From Siccirubricoccus deserti (GTDB lineage Bacteria > Pseudomonadota > Alphaproteobacteria > Acetobacterales > Acetobacteraceae): a DNA stretch of 41,914 bases. The translations under genes and the position numbers were made by a program. Each line of letters begins with the position of its first letter. The stretch's first letter is position 1. The stretch covers positions 1 to 41,914 of the forward strand of contig NZ_JACOMF010000040.1 in assembly GCF_014283215.1 (NCBI RefSeq), read 5' to 3'. Shown here piece after piece: positions 34,174 through 41,785 of the stretch. The notes under the pieces were generated by a model that was not told the origin of the DNA, did not search any database, and saw only the letters and a list, made by a program, of their open reading frames with translations.

Positions 34174-34692
34174 TCAGCCCGCCTCGGCCAGCAGCGCCTG
34201 CAGGTCGAACCGGCGGTTGGTCATCGCCAGCTTGCCGGCGGCATCGCGCGGCCATTCGATGGGCGGCCGATCGCGGTAGAGCTCCACCCCATTGCCGTCC
34301 GGGTCACGCAGGTAGATCGCTTCCGAGACGCCATGGTCGGAGGCGCCTTCCAGCGGCACCCCGGCCTTGAGCACCCGCAGCAGGGCAGTGCCGAGCGCGG
34401 CCCGGTCCGGGTAGACCAGGGCGACGTGATAGAGGCCGGTGCTGCCAGGCGGGGGCGGGGCGCCGCCCTCGCTCTCCCAGGTGTTGAGGGCAATGTGGTG
34501 GTGATAGCCGCCGGCCGAAAGGAAGACGGCCCGGTCCCCCATGCGCGCCTGAACCTCCAGGCCGATGACGTCGCGCCAGAAGGCCAGAGCGCGGTCAATG
34601 TCGGCGACCTTCAGATGGACATGGCCGATCCGGGCCTGCGGATGGATCGGGGCTGCGAGGGGTGCGGCTGATTGCGGCAGCGTGTCTGGCAT
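34174..34692 (-). CDS. VOC-family (glyoxalase/extradiol dioxygenase fold) protein
   Basis: Encodes 172 residues. One VOC module pair: RIGHVHLKVADIDRALAFWR then DVIGLEV at ~22-47, HHHIALNTW, GLYHVALVYPDRAALG and YLRDPDGNGVELYRDRP. The metal His (H24/H26), second His (LYHVAL) and Glu (VELY) of the catechol-2,3-dioxygenase-like class are all present. Function could be a dioxygenase or a lactoylglutathione-lyase-like enzyme. Alone on its strand between rpoH and prfC. Confidence 0.8.
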   Translation of the reverse strand: MPDTLPQSAAPLAAPIHPQARIGHVHLKVADIDRALAFWRDVIGLEVQARMGDRAVFLSAGGYHHHIALNTWESEGGAPPPPGSTGLYHVALVYPDRAALGTALLRVLKAGVPLEGASDHGVSEAIYLRDPDGNGVELYRDRPPIEWPRDAAGKLAMTNRRFDLQALLAEAG

Positions 34693-34785
34693 GGGGCTCT
34701 CCTGTCTTGCCCGTCAGGCTGGAGACGGGCGGGCGGGGACGCCAATCACCACCGGGGATGCTGCCGATGGATGGTGGAAATGACT

Positions 34786-34813
34786 GCGGCGGCGGGGTGT
34801 CCCCCGCCGCCGC
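34786..34813 (-). terminator. strong terminator hairpin downstream of rpoH
   Basis: GCGGCGGCGGGG at 34786-34797 pairs perfectly with CCCCGCCGCCGC at 34802-34813 around TGTC, 30 bases past the rpoH stop. On the minus strand it is followed by AGTCATTTCC. This is the longest perfect stem I found in the window. Confidence 0.6.
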
Positions 34814-34842
34814 GTGTTCATTCCACGAGCCTGCGCCCTACC

Positions 34843-35724
34843 TCAAACCGCGAGCCTGCGCTCGACGATCTGGGTCTTCATGCTCTTCTGCAGCTTCTCG
34901 AAGGCACGGACCTCGATCTGGCGGACGCGCTCACGGCTGATATTGTACTGCTGGCTGAGCTCCTCCAGCGTGGTCGGCTCATCCTTCAGCCGGCGCTCGA
35001 TCAGGATGTGCCGCTCCCGCTCGTTCAGCGTCTTCAGCGCCTCGCCGAGCAGCATGCGGCGGTTGGACAAATCCTCGCGGTCAGCGAGTTCGGATTCCTG
35101 GGTCTCCTGCTCATCGACCAGCCAATCCTGCCACTCGCCTTCGCTGTCGGCGCGCACCGGCGCGTTCAGCGAATGATCCGGGCTGGCGAGGCGGCGGTTC
35201 ATCGAGACCACATCCTGCTCCGGCACCTGAAGGACCCGGGCGATCTTCTCAACCTGTTCCGACTTCAGGTCGCCGTCCTCGAGTGCAGACATCTGCGCCT
35301 TCAGCCGTCGCAAGTTGAAGAACAGCTTCTTCTGCGACGCGGTGGTGCCCATCTTCACGAGCGACCAGCTGTGCAGAATGTATTCTTGAATGGCGGCGCG
35401 GATCCACCACATGGCATACGTCGCCAAGCGGAACCCACGATCCGGATCGAAGCGCTTTACCGCCTGCATCATGCCGACGTTGCCTTCGGAGATCAGTTCG
35501 CCGACGGGCAGGCCATAGCCGCGATAACCCATCGCAATCTTGGCGACGAGCCGAAGATGCGAGGTCACCAGCTTGTGGGCCGCGCGTTCGTCGCTTTGTT
35601 CCTTCCAGCGCTTGGCGAGCTGGAGTTCTTCCTCCGGGGAGAGCATCGGGAATTTCCGAATCTCCTGGAGATAGCGCGAAAGATTGCCCTCAGGGGCAAT
35701 GGGGATAATGGAGCTGGAAGCCAT
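34843..35724 (-). CDS. rpoH: RNA polymerase sigma factor RpoH (sigma-32)
   Basis: Encodes 293 residues. Region 2 reads HKLVTSHLRLVAKIAMGYRG, LPVGELISEGNVGMMQAVKR and FDPDRGFRLATYAMWWIRAA; the RpoH-specific box QKKLFFNLRRLK follows at ~132, and region 4 ends LEELSQQYNISRERVRQIEV. It directs RNA polymerase to heat-shock genes. An in-frame ATG nine bases upstream (35733) gives MFQMASSS; AGGAGG sits only three bases before it and 12 before the one chosen, so the start is ambiguous. A strong hairpin follows the stop, and a 17-spaced promoter candidate lies 170 bases upstream. Confidence 0.97.
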   Translation of the reverse strand: MASSSIIPIAPEGNLSRYLQEIRKFPMLSPEEELQLAKRWKEQSDERAAHKLVTSHLRLVAKIAMGYRGYGLPVGELISEGNVGMMQAVKRFDPDRGFRLATYAMWWIRAAIQEYILHSWSLVKMGTTASQKKLFFNLRRLKAQMSALEDGDLKSEQVEKIARVLQVPEQDVVSMNRRLASPDHSLNAPVRADSEGEWQDWLVDEQETQESELADREDLSNRRMLLGEALKTLNERERHILIERRLKDEPTTLEELSQQYNISRERVRQIEVRAFEKLQKSMKTQIVERRLAV

Positions 35725-35904
35725 TTGGAACATCTGCCTCCTGCACCGGCAAGCCTCCCCGTGACGGCGGGGCCCAAACCGGCGAGCGATCCTGGCAGTT
35801 CGAACGTCCCTCAAGCCCACCCGAACCCGCATGCCCCGGTCACGACAGGGCGAGCAAACGGCGGGCGCGAGCCTCAGCGGCACCTGGAGACGCTGCCACG
35901 ACCT

Positions 35905-35933
35905 CTTGTACCAATTCCGGTGCTGGCTGTCCA
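35905..35933 (-). promoter_or_regulatory. candidate sigma-70 promoter of rpoH
   Basis: Read leftwards, TGGACA (35933-35928) is a near -35 box, followed by exactly 17 bases and TACAAG (35910-35905) as -10. The transcript would begin near 35898 and carry a ~170-base leader before rpoH. Such a leader could hold a temperature-sensing fold, which I have not modelled. Confidence 0.35.
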
Positions 35934-35956
35934 GAAAAACCGAGTATCAGGGTTGG

Positions 35957-36973
35957 TTACTCGCCGTTACTCTCCAGCAACTTGATCAGCGCAACGAAAT
36001 CCGCCGGCAACGGACTGCTGAAGCTGAGCGGCTGGCTGGTGACCGGGTGGCGGAAGCCGAGCGTCGCGGCGTGCAGCGCCTGGCGGGGAAAGGCAAGCAA
36101 CACGTTCCGGACCACCGCGGGCAGCAGCCGGGCGGCGGCGGGGGTACGACGAAGGTAGACCGGGTCCCCTATCAAAGGGTGTCCGGCCTCCGCCAGATGC
36201 ACACGGATCTGGTGGGTGCGGCCGGTTGCCAGGCGGCAGCGCAGCAGGGCGCAGGCGGCACCCCAGGCGCGTTCGGTAGCGTAGCGGGTCAGCGCCGGCT
36301 TGCCGTTGCGGGTCACCACCGCCATGCGCTTGCGGTCGGCCGGATGGCGGCCGATCGCGCCCTCGATCTCGCCCGCCGACGGCAGCGGCAGGCCCCAGGC
36401 GAGGGCCAGGTAGTCACGCTCCAGGTCGCGGGTGGCGAAGGCGTCGGACAGCGCCCGGTGCGCCTGCTCGGTCTTCGCCACCACCATGACGCCGGAGGTA
36501 TCCTTGTCCAGCCGATGGACGATGCCCGGGCGCTTCTCCCCACCGATGCCCGGCAGATCCTCGCCAGCATGCGCCAGCAGCGCGTTCACCAGCGTACCGT
36601 CGAGATTGCCCGGGGCGGGATGGACGACGAGACCGGCGGGCTTGTCGAGGACGATCAGGTCGCGATCTTCGAACAGGATGGTCAGTGGGATATCCTGTGG
36701 CTGCGGCAGCGCCGGCGTGGCAGCCGGGATGGCGAGGCTGTAGGCGCTGCCGGCACGGACCGCTTCCGCCGCGTCGCTCAGCGGCCGGCCATCGCGGCTG
36801 GCGGCGCCGGCGATGATCAGCGCCTTGACGCGCGAGCGCGAGAGCGAGCCTATCGCCTCCGCGAGGAAACGGTCGGCCCGGCTGCCCGCGGCCTCCGGGC
36901 CGGCGGTGACGGTGATGGTCTCGACGGCGGAAGGGAGGGTGGAGTCGGTGCGTGCGCTCAAGGGCCTGGTCAT
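35957..36973 (-). CDS. rluD: RluA/RluD-family 23S rRNA pseudouridine synthase
   Basis: Encodes 338 residues from the ATG at 36973. An S4 RNA-binding domain at ~27-80 (SRADRFLAEAIGSLSRSRVK) precedes the catalytic core with DLIVLDKPAGLVVHPAPGN and the signature GIVHRLDKDTSGVMVVAKT, whose Asp is the catalytic residue; LATGRTHQIRVHLAEAGHPL follows. It isomerises uridines in 23S rRNA (RluD modifies helix 69). Its start overlaps the divergent small membrane gene by ~26 bases. It lies upstream of rpoH on the same strand, a pair common in alphaproteobacteria. Confidence 0.9.
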   Translation of the reverse strand: MTRPLSARTDSTLPSAVETITVTAGPEAAGSRADRFLAEAIGSLSRSRVKALIIAGAASRDGRPLSDAAEAVRAGSAYSLAIPAATPALPQPQDIPLTILFEDRDLIVLDKPAGLVVHPAPGNLDGTLVNALLAHAGEDLPGIGGEKRPGIVHRLDKDTSGVMVVAKTEQAHRALSDAFATRDLERDYLALAWGLPLPSAGEIEGAIGRHPADRKRMAVVTRNGKPALTRYATERAWGAACALLRCRLATGRTHQIRVHLAEAGHPLIGDPVYLRRTPAAARLLPAVVRNVLLAFPRQALHAATLGFRHPVTSQPLSFSSPLPADFVALIKLLESNGE

Positions 36974-37226
36974 TGGAATGGGGGTGCTGATCGTGGTCGG
37001 CACCCTGACGTTGGTCGTGCTGCTCGTCCAGCGCGGCGGCGGCGGTACGGGCGGTGGCACGCGCTGGGAGGCTGCGCTGGGGCAGCCGGAGGATGCGCGT
37101 ATCGCGGGTGTGGCGGCGGCGGAGAGCGGCATCGCCGTCTGGGTGCAGCGGCCGGATGGCGACCGGGTGGTGGTGGTGGAGCCAAAGCACGGGCGGGTAC
37201 TGGGTGAGATCCGGGCCGGGCGATGA
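36948..37226 (+). CDS. small membrane protein (DUF6476-like)
   Basis: Encodes 92 residues from a GTG at 36948 that follows GGAAGGGAGGGTGGAG; an in-frame ATG at 36915 is possible but overlaps more of the divergent gene. The protein is MRALKGLVIGMGVLIVVGTL then TLVVLLVQRGGGG, one transmembrane segment, then a ~60-residue soluble beta-type part (IAGVAAAESGIAVWVQRPDG, VVVVEPKHGRVLGEI). This matches small alphaproteobacterial proteins found divergent from rluD (DUF6476, from memory). Function unknown. Confidence 0.7.
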   Translation: MRALKGLVIGMGVLIVVGTLTLVVLLVQRGGGGTGGGTRWEAALGQPEDARIAGVAAAESGIAVWVQRPDGDRVVVVEPKHGRVLGEIRAGR

Positions 37227-37267
37227 TATCCGCAAGCCGCGAACTCCGGAAAAGGCGGGCAGGGTGC

Positions 37268-37296
37268 TTGATCCGTACGGCGGGGGCGGCTAGAAG
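37268..37296 (+). promoter_or_regulatory. candidate promoter of tRNA-Glu
   Basis: TTGATC at 37268-37273, 17 bases, then TAGAAG at 37291-37296: 4 of 6 matches to each sigma-70 box with ideal spacing. A start near 37303 leaves an 11-base leader to the mature tRNA at 37314. Confidence 0.5.
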
Positions 37297-37313
37297 GCGC
37301 GCCTCGCCACCGG

Positions 37314-37389
37314 GTCCCCTTCGTCTAGAGGCCTAGGACACCGCCCTCTCACGGCGGTAACAGGGGTTCGAATCCCCTAGGGGACGCCA
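37314..37389 (+). tRNA. tRNA-Glu (CTC anticodon)
   Basis: The 76-base gene forms a full cloverleaf: acceptor GTCCCCT pairs with AGGGGAC at 37379-37385, followed by discriminator G and an encoded CCA. The anticodon stem CCGCC/GGCGG holds the loop CTCTCAC, so the anticodon is CTC (glutamate). The T-arm is AGGGG-TTCGAAT-CCCCT. A leader promoter is visible upstream. It is the last ordinary gene before the mobile-element block to the right, and tRNA 3' ends are classic integration sites; I did not see a second copy of its 3' end in the window, so no attachment repeat is claimed. Confidence 0.96.
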
Positions 37390-37545
37390 ATGTAATCAAG
37401 GCGTTGGAAGCCACTTCGCGTAGCTTCTCCAATCCCATCTCCCATATGCTTAAAAGCTTCCTTGCTGAGTATTCGGGCGTGGGCAGACGTAGTGCCCCAC
37501 CGCGTGGTGTAGGAACGGTGTTCCGTTGCGGGCTAGGCCGCCCGG

Positions 37546-37695
37546 TCAGGCGGCCACGGCTGGCAGGCTGACGGCGGCAGTTTCGCTAAGAGGGCCGATG
37601 GTTTCCAATGTCATTTAGCGCGAGCGCTGGGTCACCCATTCATGGGACTGCTCGAGGAGGATGGCGCCAGTTAGCCTGATGGCAGCGGCCTCCTT
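37546..37695 (-). pseudogene. IS256-family transposase, C-terminal remnant with nonsense codon
   Basis: Read leftwards, EAAAIRLTGAILLEQSHEWV then TQRSR ends at TAA (37617-37615), but the same frame continues MTLETIGPLSETAAVSLPAV then AA to TGA at 37548-37546. This matches the end of IS256-family (mutator-type) transposases (LVGALLLEQNDEWAVQRARY, MTLE..., SLPAVAA). The TAA replaces the usual Tyr codon, so even this tail is broken. It is joined at ~37700 to an IS5-family fragment. No catalytic part remains. Confidence 0.7.
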
Positions 37696-37709
37696 CGGCT
37701 GCCTGCACC

Positions 37710-38155
37710 TTCCGGATTTGCGCCCCCTTGGTACTCTGGCTGTCGATGATGCCCGGCGTCGGACTGGCCTCCCGCCCTGCCTTCTGCCGCACCTCGAGGT
37801 AGAGCGCATGATGGATGCGCGTCAGCGTGCCGTCCCACTCCCAGCGGTCCAGGTAGTCCCACACCGTGCTCCGCGGCGGCAGGTCCTTCGGCAGCGCCTT
37901 CCATTGGCAGCCGGTCCAGAGCACGTAGAGGATGGCGTTGAGCGCCTCGCGCACATCCACCGTCCGTGGCCGACCGCCGCGCTTCGCCGGCCGGATCAGC
38001 GGTGCCACCAGTGCCCATTCCGCATCCGTCAGGTCGCTCTCGTGGCGCAAGCCGCGCCGCATCGCGGCGCGACGATGTTCCGGCTTCCACATGCGCCATC
38101 CCCCAGCACGGTCGCCGCCCGGGAAATCACAACCGCTTCCAAAGACTCAGTCTCT
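37710..38155 (-). mobile_element. IS5-family element, 5' remnant
   Basis: The minus-strand transposase from the ATG at 38092 has LTDAEWALVAPLIRPAKRGG (DUF4096-type head), DVREALNAILYVLWTGCQWK, LPPRSTVWDYLDRWEWDGTL, and TPGIIDSQSTKGAQ, the point where the IS5-family DDE domain has its first Asp (IDSQS). Homology ends about there (~37710) where IS256 sequence begins. So roughly 125 codons survive, without the second Asp and the Glu. The outer end, with GAGACTGAG-like terminal sequence, is near 38145-38155 on the right. Confidence 0.7.
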
Positions 38156-38558
38156 TTCCGGAAGGGATCTAAGTCGGCGCCATGAAGGTCAAATAGGCAC
38201 CGACCGCTTCCGACGCTGCCAGTAGGGTCTTCCAGACCGATGGGCTATAGGCTCGCCTTCGATGGCTCATCGCCACCGCTATTTGCCCTTATTGCCTCCA
38301 TTGGGCTACTGCCCGTCACAACGTCGCAGCTTTTGGTTTCTGCGAGTTTGAGCGAGTAAGATCCTGCACATAAAGGTCGCAGGTGACGGCTCATCTTCTA
38401 CGGGGAGCCGCAGAAAACCCGGGCTGTGACGGTGTTGCGACTCTAAAGCAAGCTACAGGCGAAGAAGGAAACATCGGGCCCAGGATGAGGAGCTGAACTG
38501 AGGTTCCCGGTCCCGTCCCATCGTGGGCGCGCCGCAGCATCAACCAAATCGCGCGGTC
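38156..38558. other. gene-free stretch between IS5 remnant and IS66
   Basis: About 400 bases without an open frame of domain-like sequence, and noticeably more even in base composition than the genes around. It includes the original DNA at the IS66 target. I see no RNA gene. Confidence 0.5.
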
Positions 38559-38566
38559 GCCGTAGG
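38559..38566. repeat. left 8-bp target duplication of the IS66 element
   Basis: GCCGTAGG, repeated exactly at 41042-41049. Eight-base duplication is the known signature of IS66-family insertion. Confidence 0.9.
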
Positions 38567-38577
38567 GTAAGCGAGGC

Positions 38578-40182
38578 CTACGGGCCCTTGCGGCCTTCGC
38601 TTGACGCGCGGCGGCTTTCGTCGGGCGCCCAGTGCCACGGCATGAGTTCGTTGATGCGGCTGTTGGGCCAGCCGTTGACGAGGCGGGTCAGCACCTCGGT
38701 GAAGTAGCGCTGCGGGTCGACGCCGTTGAGCTTGCACGTTTCCACCAGAGAGGCCACGGCCGCCCAGCGGGCCCCGCCATCGTCGCCGGAGGCGAACAGC
38801 GCATTCTTGCGGCTGAGGCAGATCGGACGGATGGCGCGCTCCACCGTGTTGGTATCGAGCTCGATCATGCCGTCCTCGAGGAACTGCACCAGGCCCTCGC
38901 GGTGGTTCAGGGCGTAGCGGATGGCCTCCGCAGTGGGACTGCTGCTCGGCAGCCGCGCCAGCTGCGCCGTCAGCCAGGCGAACAGATCCTCGACGAGAGG
39001 TCGGCTCTTCTCCTGGCGGGCGGCGCAGCGGATGTCGGGCGGTTTGCCGCGTACCTCCGCCTCGATCGCGTAGAGGGCGGCGATCCTCTGCAGCGTCTCG
39101 GCGGCGATGGGCGCGGTCTTGCCCCTGGCGAGCTCAATGAACTGCCGACGGACATGCGACCAGCAGAATGCCAGGGTGATGCGCTCGCTCGCCGCGGCGA
39201 GCGTCTTGCAGGCACCATAGCCATCGCACTGCAGGACCCCGCGGTAGCCGCCCAGCAGCGCCTTGGCGTGCTCGGCGCTGCGGCCCGGCGCGTATTGGAA
39301 CACCACCGCCGGCGGGTCGGCCCCGCCCCAGGGGCGGTCGTCGCGCGCCATCGCCCAGGCGTAGCCCTTCTTCGTCTTGCCGCGGCCGGGATCCAGCACC
39401 GGCATGGTGGTCTCGTCGGCGAACAGCCGTGGCGAGGCGAGCAGGATCTCCCGCATGCGCCGGACCACGGGGACGATCTCCGTCGCACCCGTGCCAGCCC
39501 AATCGGCCAGCACTTCGCGGCCGATCTCGATGCCTTGGCGCGCCAGGATCTGCGACTGCCGATACAGTGGCAGGTGGTCGGCATATCGGGAGACGAGCAC
39601 GTGCGCGACCGTCGCCTCGGTCGGCACCCCGCCCTCGATCAGGCGGGCCGGCGCGGGCGCCTGCAGGACCACGCCGGAGCAGGCGCGGCAGGCCAGCTTC
39701 GGCCGCTTCATGACGACAACACGGAACTGGGCAGGGATCACGTCGAGCCGCTCCGCGGTATCGGCGCCGATCTCGACCAGCGGGCCCGCGCAGCAGGGGC
39801 AGGCCGCCGCCTCGGGCGCCAGCAGCACCTCTACCCGCGACAGGTGCGTCGGCAACCGGCCCCGGCCGGCCCGGCGCCGCTTCGCCTGACCCTCCCGCAG
39901 GGTGGCAGACGCCTTACCCGCCTCAGCCGCGTTCCCGGCCAGCGTCGCCTCGATCTCTTCGAACGCGAACAGCAGTTGCTCCTCGGGCAGCCGCTCGGAT
40001 TTCTGCCCAAACTGCCGGCGCTTCAGCTTCAGCAGCAGGTGCTGGAGGCGCTCATTCTGGCTCGCTAGCGCGTCACGTTCGGCGACCAGGGTGTCGACCA
40101 ACGCCCGCGTCTCGAGCAGCAGCGCCCGCAGCGCTGCGGCGTCCTCCGGCAGTATCGGCGTGTCGTCTCCCGCGGCGCGCAT
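38578..40182 (-). CDS. tnpC: IS66-family transposase TnpC
   Basis: Encodes 534 residues from the ATG at 40182 (the frame is open upstream to 40254, inside tnpB). A coiled-coil head with LVDTLVAERDALASQNERLQ leads to a zinc-binding part (CPCCAGPL and ACRACSG, CxxC pairs), followed by the IS66 DDE core: FADETTMPVLDPGRGKTKKG, VLQCDGYGACKTL, CWSHVRRQF, and AIRPICLSRKNALFASGDDG then GARWAA with the DDE Glu region. It cuts and joins the element ends. All motifs are present and uninterrupted. Confidence 0.93.
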   Translation of the reverse strand: MRAAGDDTPILPEDAAALRALLLETRALVDTLVAERDALASQNERLQHLLLKLKRRQFGQKSERLPEEQLLFAFEEIEATLAGNAAEAGKASATLREGQAKRRRAGRGRLPTHLSRVEVLLAPEAAACPCCAGPLVEIGADTAERLDVIPAQFRVVVMKRPKLACRACSGVVLQAPAPARLIEGGVPTEATVAHVLVSRYADHLPLYRQSQILARQGIEIGREVLADWAGTGATEIVPVVRRMREILLASPRLFADETTMPVLDPGRGKTKKGYAWAMARDDRPWGGADPPAVVFQYAPGRSAEHAKALLGGYRGVLQCDGYGACKTLAAASERITLAFCWSHVRRQFIELARGKTAPIAAETLQRIAALYAIEAEVRGKPPDIRCAARQEKSRPLVEDLFAWLTAQLARLPSSSPTAEAIRYALNHREGLVQFLEDGMIELDTNTVERAIRPICLSRKNALFASGDDGGARWAAVASLVETCKLNGVDPQRYFTEVLTRLVNGWPNSRINELMPWHWAPDESRRASSEGRKGP

Positions 40183-40195
40183 CGTGCCGCGGATT

Positions 40196-40552
40196 CTACG
40201 CAGGTGCGCTAGGCGTGGGAATCTCTCGCACCGCCTGAACTCGACGCCAATCAATCCCGTCGAACAGCGCGGCGAACTCCACCGGCGTCAGACGCACCAT
40301 GCCGTCCACCACCGCCGGCCAGCGGAACGCGCCGCCCTCCAACTGCTTCCAAACAAGGACCAGGCCGCTGCCGTCCCAGATCAGGATCTTGATCCGATCG
40401 GCGCGGCGCGAGCGGAACACCAGGACCGCGCCCGAGAAGGGATTGGCGCCCAGCACATCGGCTGCCAGCGCAGCCAAGCTGTGCGCGCCCTTGCGGAAGT
40501 CGACCGGCTTCGTCGCCAGCAGGATCCGCGCGCCGGCCGGTGGCGCGATCAT
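40196..40552 (-). CDS. tnpB: IS66 accessory protein TnpB
   Basis: Encodes 118 residues with the IS66 Orf2 signature: ILLATKPVDFRKGAHSLAAL at ~10-29, FSGAVLVFRSRRADRIKILI with WDGSGLVLVWKQLEGGAF, then RWPAVVDGMVRLTPVEFAAL. TnpB is needed with TnpA for transposition of IS66-type elements, though its exact reaction is unknown. Its start lies at the stop of tnpA (4-base overlap) and its end is 13 bases before tnpC. Confidence 0.93.
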   Translation of the reverse strand: MIAPPAGARILLATKPVDFRKGAHSLAALAADVLGANPFSGAVLVFRSRRADRIKILIWDGSGLVLVWKQLEGGAFRWPAVVDGMVRLTPVEFAALFDGIDWRRVQAVREIPTPSAPA

Positions 40553-40977
40553 GCCGCCGACGCCCGGATCGCCCGCAGCACCGTCGTCAGCAGCTCCGTG
40601 TCGGTCCCGGGCGCCACACGCAGCACCGCGTCGGCAAGCCTCACCTCGATTGCGGGTGCCGCGCGGGCCGCCGCAGCTATCGGCTCGGGTGTCGGCACCG
40701 GCGCCTCCGCCACGATCGGTATGAAGCTCTGCCGCACGGCGGCGCCGGCACGCATCTCCCGCCGCCAAGTGAACACCTGCTGCGAACAGACCTGCCAGCG
40801 CCGCGCCACCTCGGCCACGACAGCGCCCGGCTCCAGCGTCTCCGCCACGATCCGCGCCTTGTCGTCGTCCGACCACTTCCGCCGGCGTCCAGGCCTGGTC
40901 AGGACCTCTACCCGCCGATAGCCGCCATCCTTCGCGTCATCGCTAATGTCGACCATAATGTCGGCCCGAAGCTCCAT
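40549..40977 (-). CDS. tnpA: IS66 protein TnpA
   Basis: Up to 142 residues from the ATG at 40977; a second ATG at 40956 (MVDISDD) matches the start of many related TnpA proteins and may be the real one. It has a helix-turn-helix: YRRVEVLTRPGRRRKWSDDD then KARIVAETLEPGAVVAEVAR and RWQVCSQQVFTWRREMR. The C-terminal part (IEVRLADAVLRVAPGTDTEL) is family-typical. TnpA probably binds the ends or regulates transcription. Its stop overlaps the start of tnpB. Confidence 0.9.
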   Translation of the reverse strand: MELRADIMVDISDDAKDGGYRRVEVLTRPGRRRKWSDDDKARIVAETLEPGAVVAEVARRWQVCSQQVFTWRREMRAGAAVRQSFIPIVAEAPVPTPEPIAAAARAAPAIEVRLADAVLRVAPGTDTELLTTVLRAIRASAA

Positions 40978-41041
40978 GCTCCAGGCCGACCCAGCACATT
41001 CACCGCCCGGGCGGGAAGACGGGCCTCGTCGCCGCGCTTAC

Positions 41042-41049
41042 GCCGTAGG
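41042..41049. repeat. right 8-bp target duplication of the IS66 element
   Basis: GCCGTAGG, identical to 38559-38566. Removing the element and one copy joins the sequence ...CGCGGTCGCCGTAGG to CGCTCTACGCGG, the pre-insertion site. Confidence 0.9.
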
Positions 41050-41166
41050 CGCTCTACGCGGTGTTCATGGCCTAGCTGAACTGGGCTGCCGAAGATCTTG
41101 CTGCACGCGCAACCTGCCGCTGGTCCGGTCCTCGCGCCGGCGGGCGAGTGAGTGTCCGTCCCAGGC

Positions 41167-41529
41167 TCACCACCCCTCCTGCATCACCTTGAGGATGTCC
41201 TGGCGCGCCAGCACTCTGGTGCAGGTTTCCCAACCCTGCTGCCATGCCTTCTGGTCCATCTGCAGTGTTGCACCCGTGGCGGTGCTACCCAGCGGATGTC
41301 GAAGGCGTTAGCTTGCCGCTTGCGGTCGGCGTACTTGCGCAGTTCCTCCTCGAGCCGCGCCTCGTCCCCGATCCACTCGTCTTCGAGCGTGTCCGGGAGC
41401 TGGCCGAAGATGTCGAAGCGGTGCTTCATGCGGGACGATAGGCGATCGTAGATGACCTGATCTCGGCTGCCCTCGTAGACGAGGTTCAGCATGTCCACGA
41501 CTTTGCGCGCCTGCCCGAACCGCTTGATG
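41167..41529 (-). pseudogene. C-terminal fragment of a large SNF2-like helicase
   Basis: The minus-strand frame from 41529 reads TIKRFGQARKVVDMLNLVYE, then GSRDQVIYDRLSSRMKHRFD, IFGQLPDTLEDEWIGDEARL and RKYADRKRQANAFDIRW. The GQARKVVDMLNLVYxGSRD part is SNF2 helicase motif VI and its following helices, and the remainder matches the extra C-terminal part of large prokaryotic SNF2-family helicases. I recall this from DISARM DrmD-type helicases, which is unverified. The frame then shifts and continues LQMDQKAWQQGWETCTRVLA then RQDILKVMQEGW to the stop at 41167. So the tail is frameshifted, and all the ATPase motifs I-V are gone. It directly abuts a truncated IS3 OrfA. Confidence 0.6.
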
Positions 41530-41646
41530 GTAGAATGTCGGCTCCGACACGCCGAGCTTGCGGCAGATCTCGGCCACCGCCGTGCCACTCTCCGCCTGCC
41601 TTAGGGCGAAGGCGATCTGTTTGTCGGTGTATCGCTTCTGCTTCAT
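41530..41646 (-). pseudogene. IS3-family OrfA stub
   Basis: Thirty-nine codons from the ATG at 41646: MKQKRYTDKQIAFALRQAES then GTAVAEICRKLGVSEPTFY, the start of the helix-turn-helix protein of many IS3 elements. It breaks off at TFY, where the normal YRWKK would follow, and the next bases belong to the helicase frame. The rest of the element is deleted. It could have come from the same kind of IS3 as the OrfB remnant at 918-1190, but nothing proves it. Upstream bases at 41650-41690 may hold the element's end. Confidence 0.75.
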
Positions 41647-41785
41647 GGCACCACCCCTCCCCGGGGTTCACAGTGCCCGAAAAACCTGCGGCCCAAATGG
41701 AGCAGTTTCGAGGGTCAAGACCAATCTCTCTGACCTTTCCCAGATCCAGTTCAAGGGTGCGGGTCACCTCCCATGTGGCCTGCTG

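Larger units (their letters stand above)
38567..41041 (-). mobile_element. apparently intact IS66-family insertion sequence (2475 bp)
   Basis: The ends are GTAAGCGAGGC at 38567 and, on the other strand from 41041, GTAAGCGCGGC; the shared GTAAGCG is the typical IS66 terminus. The element is bounded by identical 8-base repeats GCCGTAGG. It carries tnpA, tnpB and tnpC in the standard order, all open, with four-base overlap of tnpA and tnpB. The exact duplication shows recent insertion with no later decay at the junctions. It sits inside an area already full of broken elements, in non-coding or relic DNA. Confidence 0.92.

Noticed and set aside
38632-40068. 478-residue plus-strand frame opposite IS66 tnpC
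   Set aside because: His/Arg/Gln-rich shadow; all transposase motifs are on the minus strand.
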